Shown here one piece after another: positions 39,112-46,971 of a stretch of DNA of 64,000 nucleotides. The stretch is taken from assembly GCF_018314255.1 (NCBI RefSeq), contig NZ_CP073066.1:1984001-2048000 (forward strand), read 5' to 3'. Each line of letters starts with the position of its first letter. Positions within the stretch are counted from its first letter, which is position 1. The position numbers and the translations under genes were made by a program. The notes under the pieces are model-generated. The model saw only the letters and a list, made by a program, of their open reading frames with translations. It was not told where the DNA came from and did not search any database. The stretch comes from Lentilactobacillus buchneri. GTDB taxonomy: Bacteria; Bacillota; Bacilli; Lactobacillales; Lactobacillaceae.

Positions 39112-40101
39112 ATGTATAAGGCAAATGACGATCGTTATGAAAACGCAGTGGTACGCAGAGCTGGAAATTCCGGGCTCCAACTGCCGGCACTATCATTTGG
39201 ATTGTGGCATAGCTTTGGCGATGACGCCAACTATGGCGACAGCGAGAAAGTCATTTTGAAGGCCTTTGACTTAGGAATCTTTAGCTTTGATAATGCTTAT
39301 AATTACGGCCCAAGTGCCGGTGCTGCTGAGCGGATGTTCGGTGAAGTTTACCGTGCCAACCTCAAGCCGTACCGCGATGAGCTGGTGATTACCACTAAAG
39401 CCGGGTTTAATATGTGGCCCGGACCTTATGGGAACTTCTCATCAAAGAAAACCTTGGTTAATGCGCTTGACGGCAGTTTGAAGCGGATGGGCTTGGACTA
39501 TGTGGATATCTATTACAGCCACCGGTTTGATCCCAATACCAGCCTTGAAGAAACTGCTGAAGCCTTGGATGAGATCGTTCGTTCCGGAAAGGCGCTCTAC
39601 ATTGGGATCTCCAACTACAATGCCGCCCAAACCGCTGAAATTATCAAATATTTCAAGGAACTCCATACACCATTCGTTGTGAATCAGGCATCTTATAATA
39701 TGCTCAACCGTGGTATTGAAGAAGATGGTCTGCTGGATACATTGAGCCAAAATAATAAGGCGCTGGTCGCATACGGGCCATTGGCTGAAGGCCTCTTGAC
39801 TGACAAGTATTTAGGCGGCATGGATGATAACGTTAAGATTCACTGGAGTAATGAATTTGTCATCAAACATGGTAAAGACGAGTTGGTGAAGAAATTAAAT
39901 GAGCTCAATGACATTGCCAAGAACCGGAACCAAAATCTGGCTCAGATGTCATTAGCTTGGCTTTTGCACGATCCAACGGTTGTCAGCGTGGTTACTGGGG
40001 CCTCGAAGATTAATCATCTGGAAGATAACCTGAAAGCACTCAACAATCTTGACTTTACGTCCGATGAATTAGCTCAGATTGATAAAATCGTTAAAGAATA
40101 A
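39112..40101 (+). CDS. Aldo/keto reductase (YghZ / L-glyceraldehyde-3-phosphate reductase-like)
   Basis: A 329-aa NADPH-dependent oxidoreductase with a TIM barrel. The catalytic set is visible: D and Y in FSFDNAYNYGPSAG, K in VITTKAGFNMWPGPYG, H in YYSHRFDPNTS. WPGPYGNFSSKKTLVNALDGSLKRMGLDYVDIYYSHR is the type seen in YghZ-like enzymes (split here only for reading). Detoxification of methylglyoxal or other aldehydes is possible. A terminator at 40131 follows. Confidence 0.88.
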   Translation: MYKANDDRYENAVVRRAGNSGLQLPALSFGLWHSFGDDANYGDSEKVILKAFDLGIFSFDNAYNYGPSAGAAERMFGEVYRANLKPYRDELVITTKAGFNMWPGPYGNFSSKKTLVNALDGSLKRMGLDYVDIYYSHRFDPNTSLEETAEALDEIVRSGKALYIGISNYNAAQTAEIIKYFKELHTPFVVNQASYNMLNRGIEEDGLLDTLSQNNKALVAYGPLAEGLLTDKYLGGMDDNVKIHWSNEFVIKHGKDELVKKLNELNDIAKNRNQNLAQMSLAWLLHDPTVVSVVTGASKINHLEDNLKALNNLDFTSDELAQIDKIVKE

Positions 40102-40130
40102 TTATTAGGTTGTTCATACATGTTTGAATT

Positions 40131-40170
40131 AAGCATTAAATTGGGATTAAACCGGTTTAATGCTTTTTAT
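40131..40170 (+). terminator. Intrinsic terminator of the aldo/keto reductase gene
   Basis: AAGCATTAAA (40131-40140) pairs with TTTAATGCTT (40156-40165), 15-nt loop, then TTTAT. It shares bases with the operator palindrome at 40146-40161. Confidence 0.7.
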
Positions 40171-40180
40171 TTGGTATAAT
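40146..40180 (+). promoter_or_regulatory. LacI-type operator overlapping the promoter of the regulator gene
   Basis: ATTAAACCGGTTTAAT at 40146-40161 is a perfect 16-bp palindrome with the central CG typical of LacI-family operators. An extended -10 TGGTATAAT (hexamer 40175-40180) follows so that the palindrome covers the -35 position. Binding there would repress the regulator gene; autoregulation is inferred. Confidence 0.7.
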
Positions 40181-40217
40181 CTAATCAAAGACATTTGTCC
40201 GTGAATGGAGAATAATT

Positions 40218-41225
40218 ATGACAAAGAAAGTGACAATTACTGATTTAGCCGCTCGTGCCCAGGTCTCAGTGACAACGGTTTCACAAATTCTCAATGGTAA
40301 GGCTGCCCGTTTTAGCAGTAAGACCGTTGAGAAAGTTAAGCAGTTGCAAAAGGAAATGGGCTACGTTCCCGACTTTAACGCCCAAAGCTTGATTCGTAAA
40401 AGCGGTCGGACAATCGGTGTGATCATTCCCAACATGAATAACCCTTTCTTTAGCAGATTTTTACTTGGCATTGAGACTGAGGCAATTAAACAGGACTATG
40501 TGCCCCTTATTTTTGGCTCTAACAACAGTCAGTCACAAGAGACGCACTATCTCTTCGAATCTGTTCGAAGGGCCGCAGACGGCATGATAATCGCTTCAGC
40601 GGTGTCCGACATTAATTATATTGATAATATCTTGAATCAAAACGGCATTCCCTATATTTTAATTGACCAGGCACCGGTGGTTAAGGGTGATCGGGTTGAT
40701 GCCAATAATCAAAAGGGCGGGGCTTTACTAGCCGATTATTTAATCAAGAATGGTCATACTGATGTTGCGGTTGTCTGTGCCACCAAACCAACCCTCAATC
40801 TTCAGGAACGGCTGGCTGGATTTGTGGAAGCCTACAAAAACAACGGCACCCCAATTCCTGAAGACCGAATTATTACGACTGAGATGACCAAAAAAGGGGG
40901 TTACGCTGCTACGAAAGCAGCGTTAGCCACCAAGCCAACTGCGATTTTTGGGATCAATGACGAGGTTGCCATTGGGGTCTATCGTGGGCTTGAAGAAGCC
41001 GGCTTGAAAATTCCAAGTGACATTTCGGTGGTTGGATATGATGACATTGATTTGGGAGAGTACATTTCCCCCAAACTCACCACCGTTCATCAGCCTGCTT
41101 TTGAAATGGGAACCAACGCCGCTCAAATGATCATCAAGCGAATTGAAGACCATAATGAGCCAATCCAACAGGTTTCCCTGCCGGTATCCTTGGTAGAAAG
41201 AGAGAGTGTCCGGGCAATTAACTAA
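40218..41225 (+). CDS. rbsR: LacI family transcriptional regulator (probable RbsR)
   Basis: A 335-aa regulator. The N-terminal helix-turn-helix and hinge (VTITDLAARAQVSVTTVSQILNG) precede a periplasmic-binding-protein-like sensor with TIGVIIPNMNNPFFSRFL, DGMIIAS, GINDEVAIGVYRGLEEAG and SVVGYDDIDLGEYISPKLTTV. The ribokinase gene directly downstream suggests ribose as effector. No rbsD or transporter gene is next to it. Confidence 0.85.
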   Translation: MTKKVTITDLAARAQVSVTTVSQILNGKAARFSSKTVEKVKQLQKEMGYVPDFNAQSLIRKSGRTIGVIIPNMNNPFFSRFLLGIETEAIKQDYVPLIFGSNNSQSQETHYLFESVRRAADGMIIASAVSDINYIDNILNQNGIPYILIDQAPVVKGDRVDANNQKGGALLADYLIKNGHTDVAVVCATKPTLNLQERLAGFVEAYKNNGTPIPEDRIITTEMTKKGGYAATKAALATKPTAIFGINDEVAIGVYRGLEEAGLKIPSDISVVGYDDIDLGEYISPKLTTVHQPAFEMGTNAAQMIIKRIEDHNEPIQQVSLPVSLVERESVRAIN

Positions 41226-41263
41226 CTGGGATAGTTGTTAAATTTCAGGAAATTTGATAGAAT

Positions 41264-41291
41264 TTGGTTAAAGGTTTTAACACACTATACT
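41264..41291 (+). promoter_or_regulatory. Ribokinase promoter with palindromic operator candidate
   Basis: TTGGTT (41264-41269) and TATACT (41286-41291) are 16 bp apart. The spacer carries GTTAAA-GGT-TTTAAC (41267-41281), an inverted repeat with 6-bp arms that overlaps the -35, so it could be the target of the upstream LacI-type regulator, although its centre differs from 40146-40161. Confidence 0.55.
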
Positions 41292-41313
41292 AAGGGATTT
41301 AGAGGAGCTTATT

Positions 41314-42231
41314 ATGACAAATAAAGTGGTTGTGCTCGGAAGTCTAAACGTTGATACAACATTGCACATTGACCAAATGCCAAAACCGGGGGAAACGATT
41401 AGTGCCAAGAGTAAAACCAATTCCGCTGGCGGTAAAGGGGCCAATCAAGCAGTCGCAGCTGCCCGTTCCGGTGCTCAGACGAGTTTTATTGGGCAAGTGG
41501 GTGATGATAGCAACGGCATCTTTATGATCGATGCTTTGAAACTTGACGGCATTAATACCGATCATGTGGGTATCAATCAGGTCGATGGGACCGGGTCTGC
41601 GGTCATTCTTCTGGACAGCCAGGGTCAAAACAGCATCATGGTTTATGGTGGGGCTAACCAAGCCATGAAAACCGAAGTCATCGCCGACAGCCAAGCCCTG
41701 ATTAAAAGTGCCGATATTTTAATTTCCGAATTTGAAACGCCCCAGGAAGTCACCTACGAAGCGTTTAAGTTGGCCAAACAACATGGTGTGACCACGATTT
41801 TAAATCCGGCACCGGCTTCAAAAATCATTTACGGGTTGCTCGAAGTCACCGATTTGATTGTTCCCAACGAAACCGAAAGTGCCACATTGACCGGTATCGA
41901 AGTCAACGATACTGATTCAATGGATCAAAATGCCGCTAAATTCAGCGAGATGGGTATCGATAACTTGATCATTACGGTGGGCGATCGCGGCGCGTACTAT
42001 CATACTCCAAGCGACAGTGGCTTTGTGCCGGCATTCAAAGTTAAGGCAAAAGACACCACGGCAGCTGGCGACACATTTATCGGGGCTTTCAGTTCACAAA
42101 TTAACCAAGATTTATCCAATATTGAAGCAGCTTTGGTTTATGCTCAAAAGGCTTCATCCATTACAGTTCAACGTTTAGGGGCCTTACCTTCCATTCCCAC
42201 GGCCGAAGAAATCAAAGCGGAATACAAATAA
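41314..42231 (+). CDS. rbsK: Ribokinase
   Basis: A 305-aa PfkB-family kinase phosphorylating ribose at O5. GSLNVDTTLHIDQMPKPGET, the SAGGKGANQAVAAARSG signature, GTGSAVILLD and the catalytic DTTAAGDTFIGAF near residue 250 (Asp base in GAGDT-type motif, here AAGD) are present. GAGGAG lies upstream of the ATG. With the regulator it forms a minimal ribose-use unit feeding the pentose pathway and PRPP. Confidence 0.93.
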   Translation: MTNKVVVLGSLNVDTTLHIDQMPKPGETISAKSKTNSAGGKGANQAVAAARSGAQTSFIGQVGDDSNGIFMIDALKLDGINTDHVGINQVDGTGSAVILLDSQGQNSIMVYGGANQAMKTEVIADSQALIKSADILISEFETPQEVTYEAFKLAKQHGVTTILNPAPASKIIYGLLEVTDLIVPNETESATLTGIEVNDTDSMDQNAAKFSEMGIDNLIITVGDRGAYYHTPSDSGFVPAFKVKAKDTTAAGDTFIGAFSSQINQDLSNIEAALVYAQKASSITVQRLGALPSIPTAEEIKAEYK

Positions 42232-42287
42232 AAATTATCTTAAGTATTAGTTTAATTTTTCTTCCAAACTGTTTTGCGAGTAGGGTG

Positions 42288-42316
42288 TTGCTTTCTCGAA
42301 TTTTATCTGGTAGTAT
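42288..42316 (+). promoter_or_regulatory. Promoter of the 72-aa protein gene
   Basis: TTGCTT (42288-42293) and extended -10 TGGTAGTAT (hexamer 42311-42316), 17-bp spacer, with a leader of about 100 nt. Confidence 0.65.
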
Positions 42317-42422
42317 ATCCAGACGTTAGCAGGAAATGTTAAAAAATTGATAACATTCCCACGTTAGAAATCAGGATTGACGATTCGAAATTCAAATTTC
42401 ATGTTCAAAGGAGTTTATAGCT

Positions 42423-42641
42423 ATGAGTAATAAGTTAGAAATTCTGAGAGAATACCAAAAGGCATCCTCGAAGCTTGATCAATTAAAGTCCGAAGAAGCA
42501 GACAAGATCAAGTCTACCCCAGTGAATACGAGTTCTACCGAAGTAATCACACCACAGTTTGGAAACGAAATGACGCATTTGAATGAAGAATGCATGCAGT
42601 TAAACATGATCTTAGAAGCAATGGATGCTTCGGAAGACTAG
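42423..42641 (+). CDS. Small acidic protein, unknown (72 aa)
   Basis: MSNKLEILREYQKASSKLDQ starts a predicted helical, charged protein with no membrane segment. The second half (MTHLNEECMQLNMILEAMDASED) is also helical and acidic with one cysteine. AAGGAG precedes the ATG, a promoter lies at 42288 and a terminator at 42654, so it looks like a genuine monocistronic gene. I recognise no family. Confidence 0.7.
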   Translation: MSNKLEILREYQKASSKLDQLKSEEADKIKSTPVNTSSTEVITPQFGNEMTHLNEECMQLNMILEAMDASED

Positions 42642-42653
42642 GTCGTGTGGACG

Positions 42654-42685
42654 CGGGATCGTCTATCGACGGTGCCGTTTTTTTG
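42654..42685 (+). terminator. Intrinsic terminator of the 72-aa protein gene
   Basis: CGGGATCGTC pairs with GACGGTGCCG (one mismatch, one G-T) around TATC, followed by TTTTTTTG. Confidence 0.8.
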
Positions 42686-42713
42686 TTACAATCAAGTGCC
42701 CAACTGGTCCACA

Positions 42714-42777
42714 GAAAGCCAAAACAGGGCAGATAACGGTGAATGCACTCATCGTTATCTGCCTTGTTTTGGCTTTC
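42714..42777. repeat. Long inverted repeat, 25-bp arms
   Basis: The arm at 42714-42738 (GAAAGCC...AGATAACG) and the arm at 42753-42777 match at 24 of 25 positions, the exception being a G-T pair, with a 14-nt loop. AGTTTTTATTTTTT follows on the plus strand. It lies between converging genes, so it may back up the terminator at 42654 or block read-through. Confidence 0.8.
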
Positions 42778-42820
42778 AGTTTTTATTTTTTGAATTTTAA
42801 TGGGCAACAGCCACCCGACT

Positions 42821-43780
42821 TCAGAAATTGTCCGATAGTAACGCCACTGACACCGCACTTTTAATCTGATTTCTTCCCTGGAGCTTTGACAGCCAGTTTT
42901 CAGGGAACGTCACCGGCGCAAAGAGCAGTGATGCCAGCATGGAAGTAATTGAACCGATAGTATCGGCGTTACTGCCAAGATTGACAGCCTTTGACACGGC
43001 AACGTTATATTGTTCCGAATTCATCAGGCACCAGAAAACGGCGTTGAGGGTGGCGATCACATCGCCGGAGGGCCTTAGCTTCGTACTCGACTGTCGGAGG
43101 AAGTGAGACTCCTCTAATTGCTCAAAAAACGGCACCTGAGCGGCGAATTGATCTTTTGAGCGGTAATAGTCCAGGGCTTCCTTAACGGCCCTTAGCATGG
43201 CGTATTTGTTGGGATTTTGAATCAGGCGGATAATGACGTTGGTTAAAACCCCGGAACCAATAAATGTCTTGGGGGTTCGGTTGGTGGTAGCCGTGTAATC
43301 ATGAACCATGTCGGCAATGGTTTCATTAAAGGTGTACTGCTGGTTCTTCGTTAAAATATAAAAGGCCAACGGCATCAACCGTTTAAGGGCAGTATTGTCA
43401 TTGTCTGAATCCAAAGTGCCGCCGGACAAAACCGGTGGGGTGCCGGTATCAAAGCGTTGGATGGCTGCTTTGGTGGTCTCATCAACGTCGTATGCATAAT
43501 TAAAGGGCGTGTAATCACCAAAATGGACCCATTGCGAATAACGTGTCATGAGGTCATAAAGATTATATCCAAACGTTAAGCTAACTAAAGAAGCAATTGA
43601 TAGTGATGTATCATCAGACCAAGTGCCGGCTGGGATTTGATTCGTCCGGTGTTCGACCATCTCATGGATTGGATCATCGAAGGGGTTCAGGCGGGTATCG
43701 TGTTGAATCGGATATCCAAGCGCGTCACCCAGGGCAACTGCTGTTAATGATTGAAATAAAAGGTAGCTGGTGGAATACAT
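42821..43780 (-). CDS. ADP-ribosylglycohydrolase family protein (DraG-like)
   Basis: A 319-aa all-alpha hydrolase that removes ADP-ribose from proteins or small molecules. LTAVALGDALGYPIQ, the metal-binding WSDDTSLSIAS near residue 55, SGGTLDSDND, and NLGSNADTIGSITSML in the C-terminal half (second metal-site DxD-type cluster, here SNADT) fit the family. GAGGT lies 7 nt before the ATG. No ADP-ribosyltransferase or macrodomain gene is nearby, so the substrate is unknown. Confidence 0.9.
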   Translation of the reverse strand: MYSTSYLLFQSLTAVALGDALGYPIQHDTRLNPFDDPIHEMVEHRTNQIPAGTWSDDTSLSIASLVSLTFGYNLYDLMTRYSQWVHFGDYTPFNYAYDVDETTKAAIQRFDTGTPPVLSGGTLDSDNDNTALKRLMPLAFYILTKNQQYTFNETIADMVHDYTATTNRTPKTFIGSGVLTNVIIRLIQNPNKYAMLRAVKEALDYYRSKDQFAAQVPFFEQLEESHFLRQSSTKLRPSGDVIATLNAVFWCLMNSEQYNVAVSKAVNLGSNADTIGSITSMLASLLFAPVTFPENWLSKLQGRNQIKSAVSVALLSDNF

Positions 43781-43818
43781 AGAATTACCTCGTCGTTAGT
43801 TTTTCGCGGTACAGAAAC

Positions 43819-44769
43819 TTACCGAATCCAGAAGGGATATTTAACCGTGTCGAGCTTCAGGTTAAAAGTCCGTTCGCCAAGTTCTTCGCCATCGATTTGA
43901 CCCAAACGATTACCATTTGTTTTTATAAACAGCTCTTTTTCATGATAATGATGAATAAATTTAAGCCGTAAGTGTCTCTTTAAAAATATCATAGATACAA
44001 ATAAAATCAATTGCCAAAGGCTGGTTTTTTCGACCACTACTAAATCCAGATGGTCGTCGAACACTGATGCGCTGGGCACGATGTTGATGCCTCCGCCGAA
44101 ATAAGGAATATCTGTTGTGGTTAATAAAAATGTGTTATCGAATGTGACTTTAGGCATATTTCCCGGGAGAATTTCGGTCTTGAACCCTTTAAAGTGGATG
44201 ATCACGTTTAATATAGCCGCCATGTATGAAAATTGTCCGAAGAATTGGTGACTTTTTAAAGAAGAATGATTTGCGAGGTGCACAACAGTGGCGTCAAAGC
44301 CGATGCCAAAATTGTTGGTGAAGAAGCCTTCGGAATGATGATCAAGGTCTGTGTAGTGGCCGACATTGATGGTTTTAGCAGCTGATTGGGTCAAAATGTC
44401 AGCCAATGATTTCTCCCAGTGCAAAGGAATCTTTAATCCCCGCGCAAAATCATTTCCGGAACCGACCGGCAAAAAGGCAATTGGAACTGGATGATCATTT
44501 TGATGGGTGCGGTAATAGTGCTGGCAGCCCAACAGTGTTTCGTGAAGGGTCCCGTCGCCGCCAGCGGCAATCAACACAGCGTCAGTTTGGTTGGCGGTGT
44601 CAATTTCACTGAGAGCTTGTTCAGCAAGTTCAACAGCATGATTTGGGTAGGCGGTATAGAGTGTCTGATAATCGGCATGTGCAGCCGCCAGTTGTTTTTG
44701 GATATCCGGCCAAACCTTTTTGGCGTTAGCACCACCGGCATGCAAATTGATAATGATGAAATATTTCAT
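43819..44769 (-). CDS. Diacylglycerol/lipid kinase family protein
   Basis: A 316-aa member of the DagK catalytic family. FIIINLHAGGANAKKVWPDI, the nucleotide loop IAAGGDGTLHETLLG, LPVGSGNDFARGLKIP and NFGIGFDATVVHLAN are its marks. Members phosphorylate diacylglycerol or related lipids at the inner membrane face; which one is unclear. The start is ATG 44769; a TTG at 44787 has no ribosome site, while GGGGG lies 11 nt before the ATG. Confidence 0.88.
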   Translation of the reverse strand: MKYFIIINLHAGGANAKKVWPDIQKQLAAAHADYQTLYTAYPNHAVELAEQALSEIDTANQTDAVLIAAGGDGTLHETLLGCQHYYRTHQNDHPVPIAFLPVGSGNDFARGLKIPLHWEKSLADILTQSAAKTINVGHYTDLDHHSEGFFTNNFGIGFDATVVHLANHSSLKSHQFFGQFSYMAAILNVIIHFKGFKTEILPGNMPKVTFDNTFLLTTTDIPYFGGGINIVPSASVFDDHLDLVVVEKTSLWQLILFVSMIFLKRHLRLKFIHHYHEKELFIKTNGNRLGQIDGEELGERTFNLKLDTVKYPFWIR

Positions 44770-44804
44770 TGGTGAATGAGCCCCCAACTCAGATGGTTTT
44801 ATGT

Positions 44805-44851
44805 AAAAAACTTGAGAATCGAATATAAAATCTATCCGCTTCTCAAGTTTT
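44805..44851 (-). terminator. Intrinsic terminator after rnjA
   Basis: On the minus strand AAACTTGAGAA (near 44840-44850) pairs with TTCTCAAGTTT (near 44808-44818) and is followed by a T-run. It separates rnjA from the lipid kinase gene. Confidence 0.8.
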
Positions 44852-44874
44852 CGAATTAGTCACGTTCAGTTTTG

Positions 44875-46560
44875 TTAATCTTTACCATTCATGATGAGCA
44901 TTGGCAAAATCATTGGATGGCGTTCGGTCTTGTCGTAAAGGAATTCTTGAAGATCATCAATAATCGCATTTCTAATTGAAGACTCGGTTGCTTTTTTAGC
45001 ACGCATCGACTTTCGAATGGTCTTAAATACACGGCGTCGGCCTTCATCCAAAAGTTCACCGGATTCTCGCATGTAGACGAAGCCACGTGACAAGATATCT
45101 GGACCGGATTGGATTTCCTGGTTGGCCAAGTTGATTGTTGCAACAACCACGACAATACCTTCCTCAGAAAGCAGTTGACGATCGCGCAAGACAACGTTGC
45201 CAACATCACCGATGCCGCTACCATCGATGTAAACATCTCCGGCAGTGAAGTGACCAGCCATACGAGCATTATCTTTTGAAAGGGCAAGTACATCACCATT
45301 TTGCATGATAAAGCTGTGATCAAGCGGCACGCCACATTGTTCGGCAAGCTCAGTATGAATTTTCAGCATTCTGTACTCACCATGAATCGGCATGAAGAAC
45401 TTCGGCTTCATCAAGCGCAGCATCAATTTCTGTTCTTCTTGACCACCATGTCCGGAAGTATGAATGTTGTTCACCCGACCGTGAATGACATTGGCGCCGG
45501 CTTCTTCAAGCTTGTTGATGACGCTGTTGACACTGGTCGTGTTACCAGGAATGGGGTTACTTGAAAAGATAACCGTGTCACCAGGCTGAATTGAAATCTG
45601 GCGGTGGGTACCGTTGGCAATCCGTGAAAGGGCAGCCATTGGTTCACCTTGAGAGCCGGTACACAAGATCAAAGTCTTGTTAGCTGGCAGTGACTGCAGC
45701 TCGTGTGCATCAACAAACGCATCATCAGGAATATCGAGATAACCTAATTCGCGTCCATTCACTATCGCTGCATCCATGCTGCGCCCAAAGACGGCAATCT
45801 TGCGACCGTGGGCCATGGCATTATCACAAGCGGTTTTAATCCGTGAAATGTTGGAAGCGAAGGTTGCAAAGATGATTCTGTCTTCAATATTATCAAAAAT
45901 GTGGGCAATTGAAGTTCCAACCCACTTTTCAGATTTGGTCCAAATTGGCTTTTCAGCGTTGGTGCTGTCAGACATCAAACAAAGGACGCCTTCTGCACCC
46001 AAACGGGCCATTTCCTGAAGATCAGGCGGCTGGTTGGTCACTGGTGTGAGGTCGAACTTGTAATCACCAGTTTCCACAATCACGCCCACCGGTGTATGAA
46101 CGGCAATTCCAACCGTATCAGGGATCGAGTGGGTGGTTCTGAAGAATGAAACTTTCATTTTTCGGAACTTGAGAACCGACTTGTCACTAATTTCGTGTAA
46201 TTCTACAGAATTTAGCAAGCCGTGTTCTTCCAATTTATTCTTAATCAGCGCCATCGCAAGTGGTCCGGCATAAATAGGGACGTTTAAAACCTTCATCAAA
46301 TACGGGACACCACCAATATGATCTTCATGACCATGGGTGATGACCAAAGCTTTGATCTTATCCTTATTTTCAACCAGATACTGATAGTCTGGGATAACAT
46401 AATCGACACCTAAGAGATCATCTTCGGGGAACTTAATTCCCGCATCAATCAGGATAATTTCATCCTGAAACTGGATCCCGTAAGTGTTCTTACCGATTTC
46501 ACCCAAACCACCAACGCCATAGATAGCTGCTTCGTTATTCTTGACGTTTAGTTTTTTCAT
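44875..46560 (-). CDS. rnjA: Ribonuclease J
   Basis: A 561-aa metallo-beta-lactamase/beta-CASP ribonuclease with 5'-3' exonuclease and endonuclease activity in mRNA decay. The opening YGVGGLGEIGKNTYG, LIDAGIKFPED, the zinc motif VITHGHEDHIGG near residue 73, ETGDYKFD, CLMSDSTNA and the C-terminal HTSGHGGQEE are visible. It follows rpoY with an ATGA overlap, the usual RNase J1 pairing. Confidence 0.95.
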   Translation of the reverse strand: MKKLNVKNNEAAIYGVGGLGEIGKNTYGIQFQDEIILIDAGIKFPEDDLLGVDYVIPDYQYLVENKDKIKALVITHGHEDHIGGVPYLMKVLNVPIYAGPLAMALIKNKLEEHGLLNSVELHEISDKSVLKFRKMKVSFFRTTHSIPDTVGIAVHTPVGVIVETGDYKFDLTPVTNQPPDLQEMARLGAEGVLCLMSDSTNAEKPIWTKSEKWVGTSIAHIFDNIEDRIIFATFASNISRIKTACDNAMAHGRKIAVFGRSMDAAIVNGRELGYLDIPDDAFVDAHELQSLPANKTLILCTGSQGEPMAALSRIANGTHRQISIQPGDTVIFSSNPIPGNTTSVNSVINKLEEAGANVIHGRVNNIHTSGHGGQEEQKLMLRLMKPKFFMPIHGEYRMLKIHTELAEQCGVPLDHSFIMQNGDVLALSKDNARMAGHFTAGDVYIDGSGIGDVGNVVLRDRQLLSEEGIVVVVATINLANQEIQSGPDILSRGFVYMRESGELLDEGRRRVFKTIRKSMRAKKATESSIRNAIIDDLQEFLYDKTERHPMILPMLIMNGKD

Positions 46561-46778
46561 TTATTATTAAACTCCGTTACTTTGTAATCAGGACTACTTT
46601 GCTCATACTCCAAGTGCTTTCCTTGGAGGGGTTCGATGAATTCAATATCATAATCAGTATTGTCTTCAACTAACGCGTGAGCTTCAACCTCTGTGTCGGC
46701 CTCAACATAGAGTGAATGAGTCGTTTCCCGGCGAGGGCTTTCCTTCTTGCTGGGTTGATATAAAACCTTCCAAATCAT
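46557..46778 (-). CDS. rpoY: RNA polymerase epsilon subunit RpoY
   Basis: A 73-aa protein (MIWKVLYQPSKKESPRRETT...SLYVEADTEVEAHALVEDN) matching the small accessory subunit of Firmicute RNA polymerase, earlier called DUF1447/UPF0356. The chosen ATG at 46778 follows AAAGGAG at 8 nt; a 27-residue in-frame extension lacks a site. It is cotranscribed with rnjA, coupling transcription and RNA decay genes. Confidence 0.93.
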   Translation of the reverse strand: MIWKVLYQPSKKESPRRETTHSLYVEADTEVEAHALVEDNTDYDIEFIEPLQGKHLEYEQSSPDYKVTEFNNK

Positions 46779-46870
46779 AAAAAAAACTCCTTTAAAATTA
46801 TACAATTTTTTTGCAGAAACTCGAGGTTTCCTTACGGACAAGTGGTTGTGAAAACACAACTAATAACGAT

Positions 46871-46876
46871 ATTCTA
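46871..46876 (-). promoter_or_regulatory. Extended -10 promoter of rpoY-rnjA
   Basis: On the minus strand TATGGTAGAAT (hexamer 46871-46876) gives an extended -10; the -35 is poor. A leader of about 90 nt with a small hairpin (GTTGTG/CACAAC) follows. Confidence 0.6.
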
Positions 46877-46971
46877 CCATAATCTAAAAAATAAGTATAT
46901 AAACATGAAAGTAATCAACTCGCACCATTGCATGGTAAAATTAAATCAATGAAAAGAAATGGGGCTCAGTT

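Noticed and set aside
42625..42864. A 79-codon plus-strand frame between the 72-aa gene and the glycohydrolase
   Set aside because: It spans a terminator and a 25-bp inverted repeat and overlaps the opposing gene.
46797..46802. TATAAT on the minus strand just before rpoY
   Set aside because: It ends too close to the rpoY ribosome site to give a normal leader; the extended -10 at 46871-46876 is a better promoter.
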